Source of the DNA: Alteribacter lacisalsi
Lineage (GTDB): Bacteria > Bacillota > Bacilli > Bacillales > Salisediminibacteriaceae
Length of the DNA: 64,000 nt
Assembly: GCF_003226345.1 (NCBI RefSeq)
Contig: NZ_PDOF01000001.1
Coordinates: 2,046,001 to 2,110,000, forward strand
Direction: 5' to 3'
The translations under genes and the position numbers were made by a program. Below the pieces are notes generated by a model. The model was not told where the DNA came from. It searched no databases and saw only the letters and a list, made by a program, of their open reading frames with translations. Of this stretch, positions 33,026-41,403 are shown piece by piece (position 1 is the stretch's first letter; each line of letters opens with the position of its first letter).

Positions 33026-33030
33026 TATCA

Positions 33031-33873
33031 TTACTGATTTACAGGTGTTTTTTCGAGCTGTTCACTTATTTCCTTCGAACGGTTCATTGCACCTTCAACG
33101 GCTGCTTTTATGGCTTTACCGCCGCCATTTTCCGCAAGTGCGTCAAGGCCGGATGCGGTGGTGCCATTTTTGGAAGTAATGTTTCTACGAAGCTGTGCCG
33201 GAGATTCTTCCCGCTCAAGCATCATTTTTGCAGCGCCGAGAATCGTCTGTGCTCCGATTTCTCTTGCCTGTGCTGGATCCATTCCGTTTTCACGAGCCGT
33301 TTTTTCAATGTGTTCCATCAGATAGTAGTAGTAAGCCGGTCCGCTTCCTGCGATCCCGGTGAAAAGATCCATCTGATCTTCTTCAATCACGTAAACTTCA
33401 CCGATCGCTTTAAGCAGATTTTTTGCCATCACTACGTTATTCATTGTGCAGTGTCCGCCTGGTGAAACAGCTGTGGCCGACTCCTGAAGCATGCTTGACG
33501 TATTCGGCATTACACGAATCACCTGCTGACCTTCATTTAAGTGTTCTTCCATAAAGGATGTGCTGATCCCGGCCAGCACGCTCATAACAACCTGGTTCGG
33601 TTTAATATGGTTTTTAATAGAAAGAAGCGATTGCTCAGCGTCTTTTGGCTTCATCGCCAGAATGATAACATCTGCTGTTGCGAGCGGAAAACGGTCGCGG
33701 ACGATCCCCTGTACGCCGTAACGGTTATGCAGTTCAAGGAGACGGTCCTCGTTACTGTGATTTGTCACCAGTACCTGCTGCGGTTCGAGTGTTTTCGTTT
33801 TTACGATTCCTGAAATCATTGCTTCCGCCATGTTTCCTGCTCCGATAAATGCAACACGCATTTGTTTATTCAT
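33031..33873 (-). CDS. proC: Pyrroline-5-carboxylate reductase
   Basis: 280 residues. Last step of proline synthesis, NAD(P)H-dependent. The Rossmann motif is FIGAGNMAEAMISG; further marks are AMKPKD, VLAGIS, VIRVMPNTSS and the C-terminal TIAGSGPAYYYYLMEH-like segment with TSKNGTTASGLDAL. GAGGAGTG lies 12 nt from the ATG at 33873; the ATG at codon 5 is an alternative. It is first in the order proC-proB-proA, unlike the usual proBA-proC arrangements. No T-box leader (the AGGGTGG-containing element) is seen upstream. Confidence 0.95.
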   Translation of the reverse strand: MNKQMRVAFIGAGNMAEAMISGIVKTKTLEPQQVLVTNHSNEDRLLELHNRYGVQGIVRDRFPLATADVIILAMKPKDAEQSLLSIKNHIKPNQVVMSVLAGISTSFMEEHLNEGQQVIRVMPNTSSMLQESATAVSPGGHCTMNNVVMAKNLLKAIGEVYVIEEDQMDLFTGIAGSGPAYYYYLMEHIEKTARENGMDPAQAREIGAQTILGAAKMMLEREESPAQLRRNITSKNGTTASGLDALAENGGGKAIKAAVEGAMNRSKEISEQLEKTPVNQ

Positions 33874-34325
33874 ATCTATATCGCACTCCTCTGTTTTGTA
33901 GTTATTTTCACGTTCATTTTCACAACGCTATTAATCGTAACACTCTGAGATATCGATTCAAGGGGTCTGGTGAAGGTAGTGAGGATAAAGGGGATATAGT
34001 CCATGAAAGCGCAAACATTACTTCGGCAGCCTCGCCTAATCATGATATTTGCCGTCTGAGAGCACGAGAGAGCGTGATACGCTGATTGGCTTTTTCTCAG
34101 AGGGCTCCCGGAATGACGGCTTTTGTCGAATTAATAGGACTTTACGCTATGTCGGGTCGCTGAATTTTCCAGTCAGGTCTATGCCGTGTTAACGTTCTTT
34201 CCGTTAGAAATTGAACATAGCAGATCCAGCCCTTTTCATATTCATTTTCCTCTCCAAGATTTCGTGTTAATACGATCCCAGCCTTTTCATAACCATTCTC
34301 CCCGTAAGCAGACCGTGTGCCTGCC
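33874..34325. other. Intergenic region with an imperfect direct repeat, no confident gene
   Basis: About 450 bases lie between proC and the ABC-F terminator. On the minus strand, GGGGAGAATGGTTATGAAAA and GGAGAGGAAAATGAATATGA recur ~55 bp apart (near 34300 and 34245), each looking like a ribosome binding site with a tiny frame of 9-13 codons. A frame of about 60 codons without a start codon also crosses it (ending near 34145). It may be a decayed gene; I see no family signature. Confidence 0.4.
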
Positions 34326-34359
34326 TGAAAAAGAGACGCTCCAAATGGAACGTCTCTTC
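34326..34359 (-). terminator. Terminator of the ABC-F gene
   Basis: AAGAGACG pairs with CGTCTCTT around CTCCAAATGGAA, with an A tract on the plus strand forming the U tract on the minus strand. Confidence 0.85.
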
Positions 34360-34362
34360 TAA

Positions 34363-35964
34363 TTACTTCTGTCTCTTTTTTTCAATCAGCCTTCTGTATT
34401 CAGCCTCGAGCTTATCTTTTTCCCCTTCATCCTCCACCACTGCCAGCCTCCCGGTAATCTCGGACAGCTTAAGATCAAGCGTGAGTGCATCCATCTGTTC
34501 CGTTTCTTCCTTCCACGTGCGGGTTCCTGCATCCACACTACGCAAAACAGCACTCCCACCTTTAATTTCAAGGCGATCCGTCGCAAGCTGGCGGATCAGG
34601 TAGCGATCATGAGATACAAAGAGGATGGTTCCAGGGTAGGCATCAAGCACTTCCCCGAGAGCCTCCTTGGACATAAGGTCGAGAAAGTTGGTCGGCTCAT
34701 CAAGGAGAAGAACGTTAAAATTACCGAGAAAGACTCGTGCCAGCGCTGTTTTCACACGTTCCCCGCCGCTCAGAACGGTCACCGGACGCTCAATCGCATC
34801 TCTATCAAAGCCCAGCCTTGCAAGAACTGTTCTTATAAATGTCTCGTCAAATCTGCTTTCTTCACTAACATTCTCAAAAATGCTTCGTTTTTCATCCAGA
34901 TCCTCCAGCTGCTGATAAAATAGACCGAGCCGGGCGGGGGCTGCCACACAGATTCCGTCAGCTCTGTCTGCAACCATATGAAGCAGCGTCGTTTTCCCGG
35001 CACCGTTCGCGCCGGTGATGGCCAAACGTGCACCGGTCTTTACCTCACCCCTCAGACCGCAGAAAAGTTCACGCCCTCCTGCAGAGACTCTGGTTCCTTC
35101 AAAGGACACAGCGGTTCGGCTGTAGATCGGGGCAAACTTCTGGACGTCAAAAACAATCTTAGAGACTGTCCGCGGCTTCTCTTTCTTTTCCAGCTGCTCG
35201 ATCCGGCTCTGGATTGCTTTTGCCCCTTTATCCAACTTCGCTTTCTGTGTGCCGCTGCTGCGCTTATGAAGTCGTGCCTCGGAATTCCCCATCCGTCTGG
35301 GCGCTTTTCTGATGGAGGCAGACTGCTGTGATCTCTCCACCTTAGCCTTTTCAAGACGCCGCTTTTCTTTTTCATACTGTTCATATTCAAACCATTCCCG
35401 CTCGGTGCGGTGTTCTCTCTGTTTTACATACTCACTGTAATTCCCTTCAAAATCCGTGACTCTTCCAGCTTCTACTTCCCAGATTCTCGTGCAGACACGG
35501 TCCAGGAGCTCACGATCGTGGGCAATGAGAAGAACAGCACCTTTATATGAAAGAAGTTCGTTCTCCAGCTTCTCGATTCCCTCCAGATCGAGGTGACTGG
35601 CAGGCTCATCCGCTGCAACGATGCATGCATGAGAGGACAGTGCGTCGGCAATTTTCTTCCTCGTTTCTTCTCCCCCGCTCATCATTTGCTGATCGGGTAC
35701 ATGCCATTTACTGCCCCATTCAGGATCAGGAGTATCTGAAGCATCCTCCAGCTGAGGGATATAGGCAAGATCCCCCAGCAGCTCAACGGAACCGCTGTCC
35801 GGCTCAAGCTCACCAGCCAGCATTTTCATAAGGGTTGATTTTCCTTCCCCATTCCTGCCAACAATCCCGATCCGGTCATTATCGTATACTGCCAGGTCTC
35901 CGGTTTTGACAACTGTCCGATTTCCGTAATATTTCTCAAGTTCATTTACTCTTAATAAAAGCAT
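34363..35964 (-). CDS. Antibiotic-resistance type ABC-F protein (VmlR/Vga-like)
   Basis: 533 residues, no membrane segments. Two ATPase domains: Walker A GRNGEGKST (~36-44) and GANGAGKTT (~315), signatures MSGGEE and LSGGERVKTALA, Walker B with DEPASHLD and DEPTNFLD. Between them lies a long charged linker (~190-260), the interdomain arm that reaches the ribosomal peptidyl-transferase centre. The short N-terminal domain with MMSGGEETRKK resembles VmlR/Vga proteins, which free ribosomes of lincosamides, streptogramin A and pleuromutilins. The SD sequence GGGGAGG lies inside a terminator hairpin abutting the start, implying attenuation. Resistance spectrum is inference. Confidence 0.9.
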   Translation of the reverse strand: MLLLRVNELEKYYGNRTVVKTGDLAVYDNDRIGIVGRNGEGKSTLMKMLAGELEPDSGSVELLGDLAYIPQLEDASDTPDPEWGSKWHVPDQQMMSGGEETRKKIADALSSHACIVAADEPASHLDLEGIEKLENELLSYKGAVLLIAHDRELLDRVCTRIWEVEAGRVTDFEGNYSEYVKQREHRTEREWFEYEQYEKEKRRLEKAKVERSQQSASIRKAPRRMGNSEARLHKRSSGTQKAKLDKGAKAIQSRIEQLEKKEKPRTVSKIVFDVQKFAPIYSRTAVSFEGTRVSAGGRELFCGLRGEVKTGARLAITGANGAGKTTLLHMVADRADGICVAAPARLGLFYQQLEDLDEKRSIFENVSEESRFDETFIRTVLARLGFDRDAIERPVTVLSGGERVKTALARVFLGNFNVLLLDEPTNFLDLMSKEALGEVLDAYPGTILFVSHDRYLIRQLATDRLEIKGGSAVLRSVDAGTRTWKEETEQMDALTLDLKLSEITGRLAVVEDEGEKDKLEAEYRRLIEKKRQK

Positions 35965-36100
35965 AAAAAAGCCTCCCCGTCTGATCCGGAGAGGAATCGA
36001 AAGACAACTTTCAGGTACGGCAAAAAAGACACAATGGTCCTGTTAAATCGGCAGCACCTTTGGCGCAGCCGTACGTTCACCGAATTGAAGAATACCTGAA
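35965..36100 (-). promoter_or_regulatory. Leader with alternative hairpins: likely attenuator of the ABC-F gene
   Basis: On the minus strand, CCTCTCCG pairs with CGGGGAGG (36 nt before the start, plus coordinates 35972-35994) and runs into TTTTTT directly followed by the ATG. The 3' arm is also the ribosome binding site. Upstream, the segment 36008-36021 can pair either with 36093-36102 (TACCTGAAA with TTTCAGGTA) or with 36068-36074 (GCCGTAC with GTACGGC); the two pairings share bases and exclude each other. A frame from 36149 to 35952 reads through the leader and ends inside the gene start, and could be a leader peptide. Confidence 0.7.
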
Positions 36101-36255
36101 AAAGCGCAGACGAATCCTGTCTCCAGACTAAATGATAGTGTTTATCCATTTAAGTCCAAAAAATACAGAATTAGTTATCCATCGCCTCAGGTACCTTCCT
36201 TTCATAGATTACATTTATCATACCTTTGCTTTTCTACAATCGTCAACAAAAATAA

Positions 36256-36286
36256 GGAAAGGGCTTACAAACTGGACGCCCTTTCC
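36256..36286 (-). terminator. Terminator of the ytr-like operon
   Basis: GGAAAGGGC pairs with GCCCTTTCC around a 13-nt loop; followed on the minus strand by TTATTTTTG. It lies 8 bp beyond the stop of the last gene. Confidence 0.8.
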
Positions 36287-36293
36287 CATTAAA

Positions 36294-36992
36294 TCAGCGC
36301 TTAACTTCATAAACCTCCTGAAACTCAGCATTGCTGATATTCAGATTGATTACTTCAGGCACCTTCAGATAAATCACCTGCGGTCCAAGGAGATTTTCTG
36401 TATGAAACGAAGCGTTTCCTCCTCCATACGAAAACTGTCTGGCAGGAAAAACGGATTCGTATACATTGACTTTAATTGTGTCCTCCATTGGAGTGGCAAG
36501 CCACAAACGGTCCTCAGGTTCATCAAGACCTGCCCGGAGTGGTGCAAACTTATTCGTAATGTCGTACCCGTCTACATGCGAGAGACCGGAATAGTGAAAC
36601 ACTTCAAGATCAGCGCTGTCCACAATCTCTTTTATGATCATGAGTTCGTAGGTATTTACCAGAGCCTGCAGATCAAGCTCTTCTCCCTCAAAACGAAACG
36701 AATACTGCCCTAGAAGATGTTTTTCATTGACCTGTTCGAGATCGCCCGATCTTAGTGCCTCTATTAATCTTTCATTTTCTGTTTCATAGTATTCGGACTG
36801 GTGGAATGCATTTGCCTCGTAAAGGATAAATCCCACGGCGCCACTGATGACCAGAAGCACAAGGTATGCCAAGAAAGCAACAGAGCGAACACGCCTCATT
36901 CCGGGACGCAAACCAAACTGCCGGCTTTTACCAATAAATACCCCACCAATGACCAGAGCAATTAATAACAGCGAAAAAATCGCTATATTCAT
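36294..36992 (-). CDS. Membrane protein of the ytr-like ABC operon
   Basis: 232 residues. Two N-terminal membrane segments (IFSLLLIALVIGGVFIG and FLAYLVLLVISGAVGFIL) are followed by a ~165-residue domain probably outside the cell (AFHQSEYYETENERLIEAL ...). AGGAGGTGATGTA precedes the ATG, which overlaps the permease stop codon (TAATG). It could be an accessory or sensor subunit of the transporter; I recognise no named family. Confidence 0.78.
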   Translation of the reverse strand: MNIAIFSLLLIALVIGGVFIGKSRQFGLRPGMRRVRSVAFLAYLVLLVISGAVGFILYEANAFHQSEYYETENERLIEALRSGDLEQVNEKHLLGQYSFRFEGEELDLQALVNTYELMIIKEIVDSADLEVFHYSGLSHVDGYDITNKFAPLRAGLDEPEDRLWLATPMEDTIKVNVYESVFPARQFSYGGGNASFHTENLLGPQVIYLKVPEVINLNISNAEFQEVYEVKR

Positions 36993-37726
36993 TACATCAC
37001 CTCCTGGCGGTTCGTCATCCATGCAGAAGCCCCCAAAAATATACCTGCAGTAAGCAATGCTTTAACGGTAAACAGAGTGATGGAGTTTTCAAGAAAGTAC
37101 ATTTCCCCGACCCATCCAAGATCGATAAACGCTCCACTGAACAATAGTCCGAAGAAAATCACAGGGAGTGTAATTTTCATCACCGGATGCAGCTGAACAA
37201 GGCTTCCTGCAAGATAACCGAGAGCGGATGCAAGGAGTATATAAAGGATCGTTGACAATACACCTGCTGCCATTTGGGAGACTCCGTACAATCCACCGGT
37301 GAGATTGATAATAAGCATATCGTTTGTAAAGTAGATAATTAAAGCAAGCAGAAAGCCGGAAAGAATGGAAGTTACACCGCCGACAATACTCATGATTCCA
37401 AGAAAGCACCCATTCGACATGCTGCTTGTAAACCGGTTCGTCACGAAGGCAAAGTCGTTGCCGCGGTCGGCTTTCGTTGTAAGAAGAATCGCTGTAATAA
37501 AAGCCCAGATTCCGACTAAAACGATGGTACTGATCGAGGAATAATGGGTTCCTTCCACATTATAAATGCCTCCAATATAGTAGGACCCTGTGCCGCCAAG
37601 GGAAAAGAGAATACCAAGAAACTGGATAAACATAAGAGTTGTAAACGCTCCACTGTAGGCCCGCAGCTTATAGCGCACCTGCTTTTTTATCACGTTTCCG
37701 GTACTAATCTCTGTTAAAGACATCAT
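36992..37726 (-). CDS. ABC transporter permease, YtrC/D-like
   Basis: 244 residues with six hydrophobic segments, no substrate-binding domain. GGGGG precedes the ATG-ATG start. It overlaps the end of the ATPase gene by 23 nt, so translation is probably coupled. It forms the membrane part of an exporter-like ABC system with the ATPase encoded just upstream. The substrate is unknown; related systems respond to cell-wall antibiotics. Confidence 0.85.
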   Translation of the reverse strand: MMSLTEISTGNVIKKQVRYKLRAYSGAFTTLMFIQFLGILFSLGGTGSYYIGGIYNVEGTHYSSISTIVLVGIWAFITAILLTTKADRGNDFAFVTNRFTSSMSNGCFLGIMSIVGGVTSILSGFLLALIIYFTNDMLIINLTGGLYGVSQMAAGVLSTILYILLASALGYLAGSLVQLHPVMKITLPVIFFGLLFSGAFIDLGWVGEMYFLENSITLFTVKALLTAGIFLGASAWMTNRQEVM

Positions 37727-38609
37727 CGATTCCCCCTTTTCTTTCTTCTGTCAGATAGACACAAAGATCACTTGCTGAAACCTGGGAAAGTTCAAGCTTG
37801 TTTTCTTTTGCTTCGTTGAACTGATCATGATCCAGGTCATTCCTGACGATTACTGTCACCTCTCCAGGAGGCCCACTCCGTCTGGCTATAATATCCTTTC
37901 TTCCCAGCCAGTTTGTGACCGCTCTCTCCTTGCCTCTTACAGCCAAGGCATACTCCTTCATATCTGATATCGGTATATGCATGTGCTCACGCCCGCTTTT
38001 GATCAGCAGCACGTCCTCCAGTAGGTCTTCAATTTCATTCAGGTGATGGCTCGATAACAGAACTGTTCTCGGATAGGCCAGGTAATCTTTTAAAAGCGCA
38101 CGGTAAAAATCCTTGCGTACCGCTTCATCCATGCCCGTTGTCGGCTCATCGAATATCGTAAGCGGACAGCGTGATGCAAGACCGAAGATCGCATTAAATG
38201 TGCTTCGCTTCCCTTTTGACAGCCGATCATGAATGTCACGTTTCGTGAAGCCAAAGTAATCAAACAGCCTGACTCCCAGTTCATGATCCCAATTCGGGTA
38301 AAATTGCCGGCCAGTCTCAAGAATCTCGTAACAGGTCATTCCGTTTGGCAGGTTCATAGTGTCCGTAATAAAAATCGTGTTCGCTGAAACACGCAAGGAG
38401 TTGAAAGGGGCTTCTCCGAAAACACGAAGCTCGCCTTCACTGGCTCGCTTATGTCCGACAATCAGGTTCAGCAGCGTCGTTTTTCCTGCACCGTTTCTTC
38501 CAATCACTCCAGTAATTCTGTTCGCTTCAATCGTACACGTCAGCCCGTCAAGAGCCGTTTTGCATTGATACCGTTTAAAGAGCTTCCGGCATTCCACTGC
38601 GCTGCTCAT
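37704..38609 (-). CDS. ABC transporter ATPase, YtrB-like
   Basis: 301 residues. Walker A GRNGAGKTTLLN (~37-48), a modified signature LSKGKRST in place of LSGGQ, Walker B LTIFDEPTTGMDE and switch His in LLSSHHLNEIE. Residues ~220-300 form a C-terminal extension typical of exporter ATPases. GGAAGGGAG precedes the start, and its ATG overlaps the stop of the GntR gene (ATGA). The altered signature is found in this subfamily and need not mean loss of activity. Confidence 0.9.
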   Translation of the reverse strand: MSSAVECRKLFKRYQCKTALDGLTCTIEANRITGVIGRNGAGKTTLLNLIVGHKRASEGELRVFGEAPFNSLRVSANTIFITDTMNLPNGMTCYEILETGRQFYPNWDHELGVRLFDYFGFTKRDIHDRLSKGKRSTFNAIFGLASRCPLTIFDEPTTGMDEAVRKDFYRALLKDYLAYPRTVLLSSHHLNEIEDLLEDVLLIKSGREHMHIPISDMKEYALAVRGKERAVTNWLGRKDIIARRSGPPGEVTVIVRNDLDHDQFNEAKENKLELSQVSASDLCVYLTEERKGGIDDVFNRD

Positions 38610-38992
38610 TTTCTGTCTCCCTTCCGATTACCGTTTACCTCTTTCAACATTTTGATAATTTCCTCTTCACTTACATTCAGGTGCCTCGCCTCTTCCACAA
38701 TTTCCTCTACGAGCCGTCTCAATGTCTGATCCTTCCTTTTCTCGAGGATTGACTCTCTGGCGCCGTCAGCTACGAACATACCGAGTCCCCGTTTTTTATA
38801 AAGTATTTCCTCATCCACTAGCTTCGTCAGTCCTTTCGCCGCCGTTGCAGGATTAATATTGAACATTTCTGCGAGCTGGTACTGGGAAAAAACCTTTTCA
38901 TCGCGGCTGAAGTTTCCATTTAAAATCTCGGTCTCGATCCACTCTGAAATCTGGATGTAAATGGGCTTTGCCCCGTCCGTGTTCACATTCAA
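38606..38992 (-). CDS. GntR-family repressor, YtrA type
   Basis: 128 residues: a GntR winged helix (KPIYIQISEWIETEILNGNF, FSQYQLAEMFNINPATAAKGL) and a short C-terminal helical tail (TLRRLVEEIVEEARHLNVSEEEIIKML), as in YtrA rather than in FadR/HutC types that bind effectors in a large domain. The TTG at 38992 follows GGAGGTG at 7 nt; a longer frame to 39067 would run through the promoter. As the first gene it likely represses its own operon until wall-active antibiotics or another signal appear. Confidence 0.88.
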   Translation of the reverse strand: MNVNTDGAKPIYIQISEWIETEILNGNFSRDEKVFSQYQLAEMFNINPATAAKGLTKLVDEEILYKKRGLGMFVADGARESILEKRKDQTLRRLVEEIVEEARHLNVSEEEIIKMLKEVNGNRKGDRK

Positions 38993-39038
38993 AAACGAGC
39001 ACCTCCTTTTCTGGCATAGTGCATTAGTGATGTAATGT

Positions 39039-39067
39039 AGTATACTCCGGTTTTCCATTTTATGCAA
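39039..39067 (-). promoter_or_regulatory. Promoter of the ytr-like operon
   Basis: On the minus strand, TTGCAT (39067-39062) and TATACT (39044-39039) are exactly 17 nt apart. Downstream, TACTACATTACATCACTAATGCAC is an imperfect, partly symmetrical AT-rich block where a YtrA-type repressor could bind (inference). Confidence 0.75.
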
Positions 39068-39142
39068 CTAATATTTGGAAGATTACTGAAATTTTTATTA
39101 TGGTCATGATAACTGCCCAAAATCCCGTTGTCGCTGTACACC

Positions 39143-39171
39143 AAAAAAACCATCTCCAACAGGAGACGGTT
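39143..39171 (-). terminator. Terminator of the DUF624 gene
   Basis: AACCATCTCC pairs with GGAGACGGTT around AACA, with seven A residues on the plus strand forming the U tract. Confidence 0.8.
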
Positions 39172-39175
39172 CTGA

Positions 39176-39775
39176 TTATGCTTTACTAAACAGCGAGACT
39201 GCTGCCCATGCAAGGATGCTGACACTGTAAAACGGCACAATACCCGGAATATACAGGATCGTCAAGTAAACGACGATTAAAGTGAAAGCAAGGGCTGCGA
39301 GCTTCAATGGTGCATGTAACATCTGCACCATGGCTTCTTTCAGCTCCTTACGTCCGAACGTCAGTCGTGCTTCACTGCTGCCAATCACTACGGCAAGAAC
39401 GGCAAGCCAGCACCATAAAAACAGAAGCATGAGAAAGGTGCTGATCGCAAAAAAGTAATAAATAAACCCGTCAAAGTTCTGGATGATCAGAAGGTTGAAC
39501 AGGATCACTCCCGTTACGAAAAGTGCAGGAAGAGCTACGCTGTTTGCTCTCAAAAATACCTGTTTATACACGGACACGAAGGTTTTCAGATAGCGGGGAT
39601 TACGCCCGCACTTCCATTCCCCGAGCATCCGGCAGGCGGCGATCAATGCCGGGTAAAATCCGAAAAGGCCCAGGCCGATGAGCGTAAACACAAACCAAAG
39701 CACATTTAAGAAAGCGAGCCGCATCAGCCATTCCGAGACCCGATAGATTGTTCCTGATGTTCCACCAAGCTGCAT
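39176..39775 (-). CDS. DUF624 membrane protein, YesL-like
   Basis: 199 residues with about five to six membrane segments. WLMRLAFLNVLWFVFTLIGLGLFGFYPA is the typical DUF624 beginning. Members usually lie beside carbohydrate ABC transporter genes, as here next to a fructan locus; a role in sugar uptake or regulation is assumed from context but not established. AAAAGGGGAG precedes the ATG. The GH32 gene ends ~100 bp upstream with its own terminator, so this gene is only partly linked to that operon. Confidence 0.85.
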   Translation of the reverse strand: MQLGGTSGTIYRVSEWLMRLAFLNVLWFVFTLIGLGLFGFYPALIAACRMLGEWKCGRNPRYLKTFVSVYKQVFLRANSVALPALFVTGVILFNLLIIQNFDGFIYYFFAISTFLMLLFLWCWLAVLAVVIGSSEARLTFGRKELKEAMVQMLHAPLKLAALAFTLIVVYLTILYIPGIVPFYSVSILAWAAVSLFSKA

Positions 39776-39832
39776 CGTTCTCTCCCCTTTTCTGCTGCAC
39801 TCCGTTCATTATACATGAGCCGGAAAAAAGAA

Positions 39833-39861
39833 AACCATATCGCTGTGAAAGCGAGATGGTT
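39833..39861 (-). terminator. Terminator of the fructan operon
   Basis: AACCATATCGC pairs with GCGAGATGGTT around TGTGAAA; the A tract at 39825-39834 gives the minus-strand U tract. Located 12 bp past the GH32 stop. Confidence 0.82.
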
Positions 39862-39872
39862 CCCTCCCTGTG

Positions 39873-41369
39873 TTAACGGTCCCAAACTGAACGCAGTCGT
39901 CTTCCAGTCAGTGTCGCACCGGCTTTACCTGCTTCTGCAAACCCGGAAATCGAGTAGCGATTATTTTTTTCCGGCAGAACAAGGTTGGTCATCGTCACTG
40001 TACCATCCGTGCTGAATATTTCCACGCTTCCTGTGTCCAATACTACAGACAGCTCAACAACGCCATCGCTAATCGGAAGCGGTGCAGAAGTTACAGCTGG
40101 AAATTTCTCATGAAAGTCACTTCCCTGCATATCTGACCGGTCTGCTGTGAGTGTACCGCTTTCCCGGTCCGCCTTTAGAACAAACCCTTTGTCAGCCCCG
40201 GTTCCGTAAAGGCAGAATCCGGCAGCAGCACAGCTGCTTAAGTCGAGTAAAACATCATAAACAGCCGGTCCTTCCGGAACCTCACACAGCTCAGTGGCTG
40301 ATTCCGATGAAAGAACATAGGATCCTGCTGCAAAGCTCTCCCCTGCAAGCTGCTTCAGTTCCCGGACAGGGTACTGGACCAGCTTCATCTGACCGTCTGA
40401 TTCTTTCCTGATGGCAACTTCCCTCGGCAGAGTCATGGCACTGCGCCATGGTGAAGTCGGGACCTCATTTGCGTACTGCCAGTTACTCATCCAGGCCATC
40501 CAGATTCGTCGCCCGTCTGATTCGGGAATATCGGAAAACGACTGCGTCGCATAGAAATCTTTTCCATAGTCGACCCAGCGGATTTCTTCAGGGGCACCTT
40601 CGTTCACAAACGTCTGCCCATCGAAGCTGCCGATAAAATACTGGCCGCCGGAACCGCCGGAAGCCGCCCCATCACCAATATCCACCTGAAGCACCCATCG
40701 CGTGTCCCCCTCTGCTCCGTTTTCGACCGGCAGTTCAAACAGGTCTGGGCATTCCCAGACACCGCCATGAGCGCCATGGCCTTCACCAAAACGGCTGGCA
40801 AACACCCACTCCTTCAGATCAGGCGAGGTGTAAAACAGAATTTCCTGACCGGCAGCCAGCACCATAAGCCATTGCTTCGTATCCTCATGCCAGAAAACTT
40901 TGGGATCACGGAAGTCCTTTATCTCGTCATTGGGAACAACGGGGTTGCCCTGATATTTTATCCACGTTCGGCCTTTGTCGAGGCTGTATGCGATACTTTG
41001 CTGCTGGTGCGTGTCTCCCGCACTTGTGTAGATCGCCACCAGGCCGTGTCGCCCGTTAAAAAAGCCGGTCGAGTCGTTCCAGTCCACAACTGCACTCCCT
41101 GAAAAAATCATGCCCAATTCATCCGGCTCAAGAGCAACCGGGAGATGCTTCCAATGAAGAAGATCTGTGCTTACCGCATGCCCCCAGTGCATCGGGCCCC
41201 ACTGAAGCCCACCAGGATAATATTGATAAAAAAGGTGATATTCCCCTTCGTAATAAACCATCCCGTTAGGATCGTTCATCCAGTTCTGTTCCGGCGTGAA
41301 GTGTACCTGCGGCCGGTAATTCTCACTGTATGTTCCCTCATAAACTGCTGTTTCTGTCTTATTTTCCAC
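39873..41369 (-). CDS. Glycoside hydrolase family 32: cytoplasmic fructan/sucrose hydrolase
   Basis: 498 residues: five-blade beta-propeller (1-~340) with nucleophile Asp33 in WMNDPNG, transition-state Asp155 in FRDPKVF and acid/base Glu206 in WECPDLF, then a beta-sandwich (DSAVEIFSTDG-like end). No signal peptide, so it acts inside the cell on sugars imported by the ABC transporter encoded upstream: fructo-oligosaccharides, levan fragments or sucrose. Motifs fit levanase/SacC and ScrB alike; specificity is open. GTG start at 41369 with AGGAGG upstream. Last gene of the operon. Confidence 0.93.
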   Translation of the reverse strand: MENKTETAVYEGTYSENYRPQVHFTPEQNWMNDPNGMVYYEGEYHLFYQYYPGGLQWGPMHWGHAVSTDLLHWKHLPVALEPDELGMIFSGSAVVDWNDSTGFFNGRHGLVAIYTSAGDTHQQQSIAYSLDKGRTWIKYQGNPVVPNDEIKDFRDPKVFWHEDTKQWLMVLAAGQEILFYTSPDLKEWVFASRFGEGHGAHGGVWECPDLFELPVENGAEGDTRWVLQVDIGDGAASGGSGGQYFIGSFDGQTFVNEGAPEEIRWVDYGKDFYATQSFSDIPESDGRRIWMAWMSNWQYANEVPTSPWRSAMTLPREVAIRKESDGQMKLVQYPVRELKQLAGESFAAGSYVLSSESATELCEVPEGPAVYDVLLDLSSCAAAGFCLYGTGADKGFVLKADRESGTLTADRSDMQGSDFHEKFPAVTSAPLPISDGVVELSVVLDTGSVEIFSTDGTVTMTNLVLPEKNNRYSISGFAEAGKAGATLTGRRLRSVWDR

Positions 41370-41403
41370 AGCGCGTTCCTCCTATCCATTTCTCATTCAT
41401 TCA

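Noticed and set aside
33874-34000. T-box leader upstream of proC
   Set aside because: The AGGGTGG-type T-box sequence and a specifier hairpin are not found.
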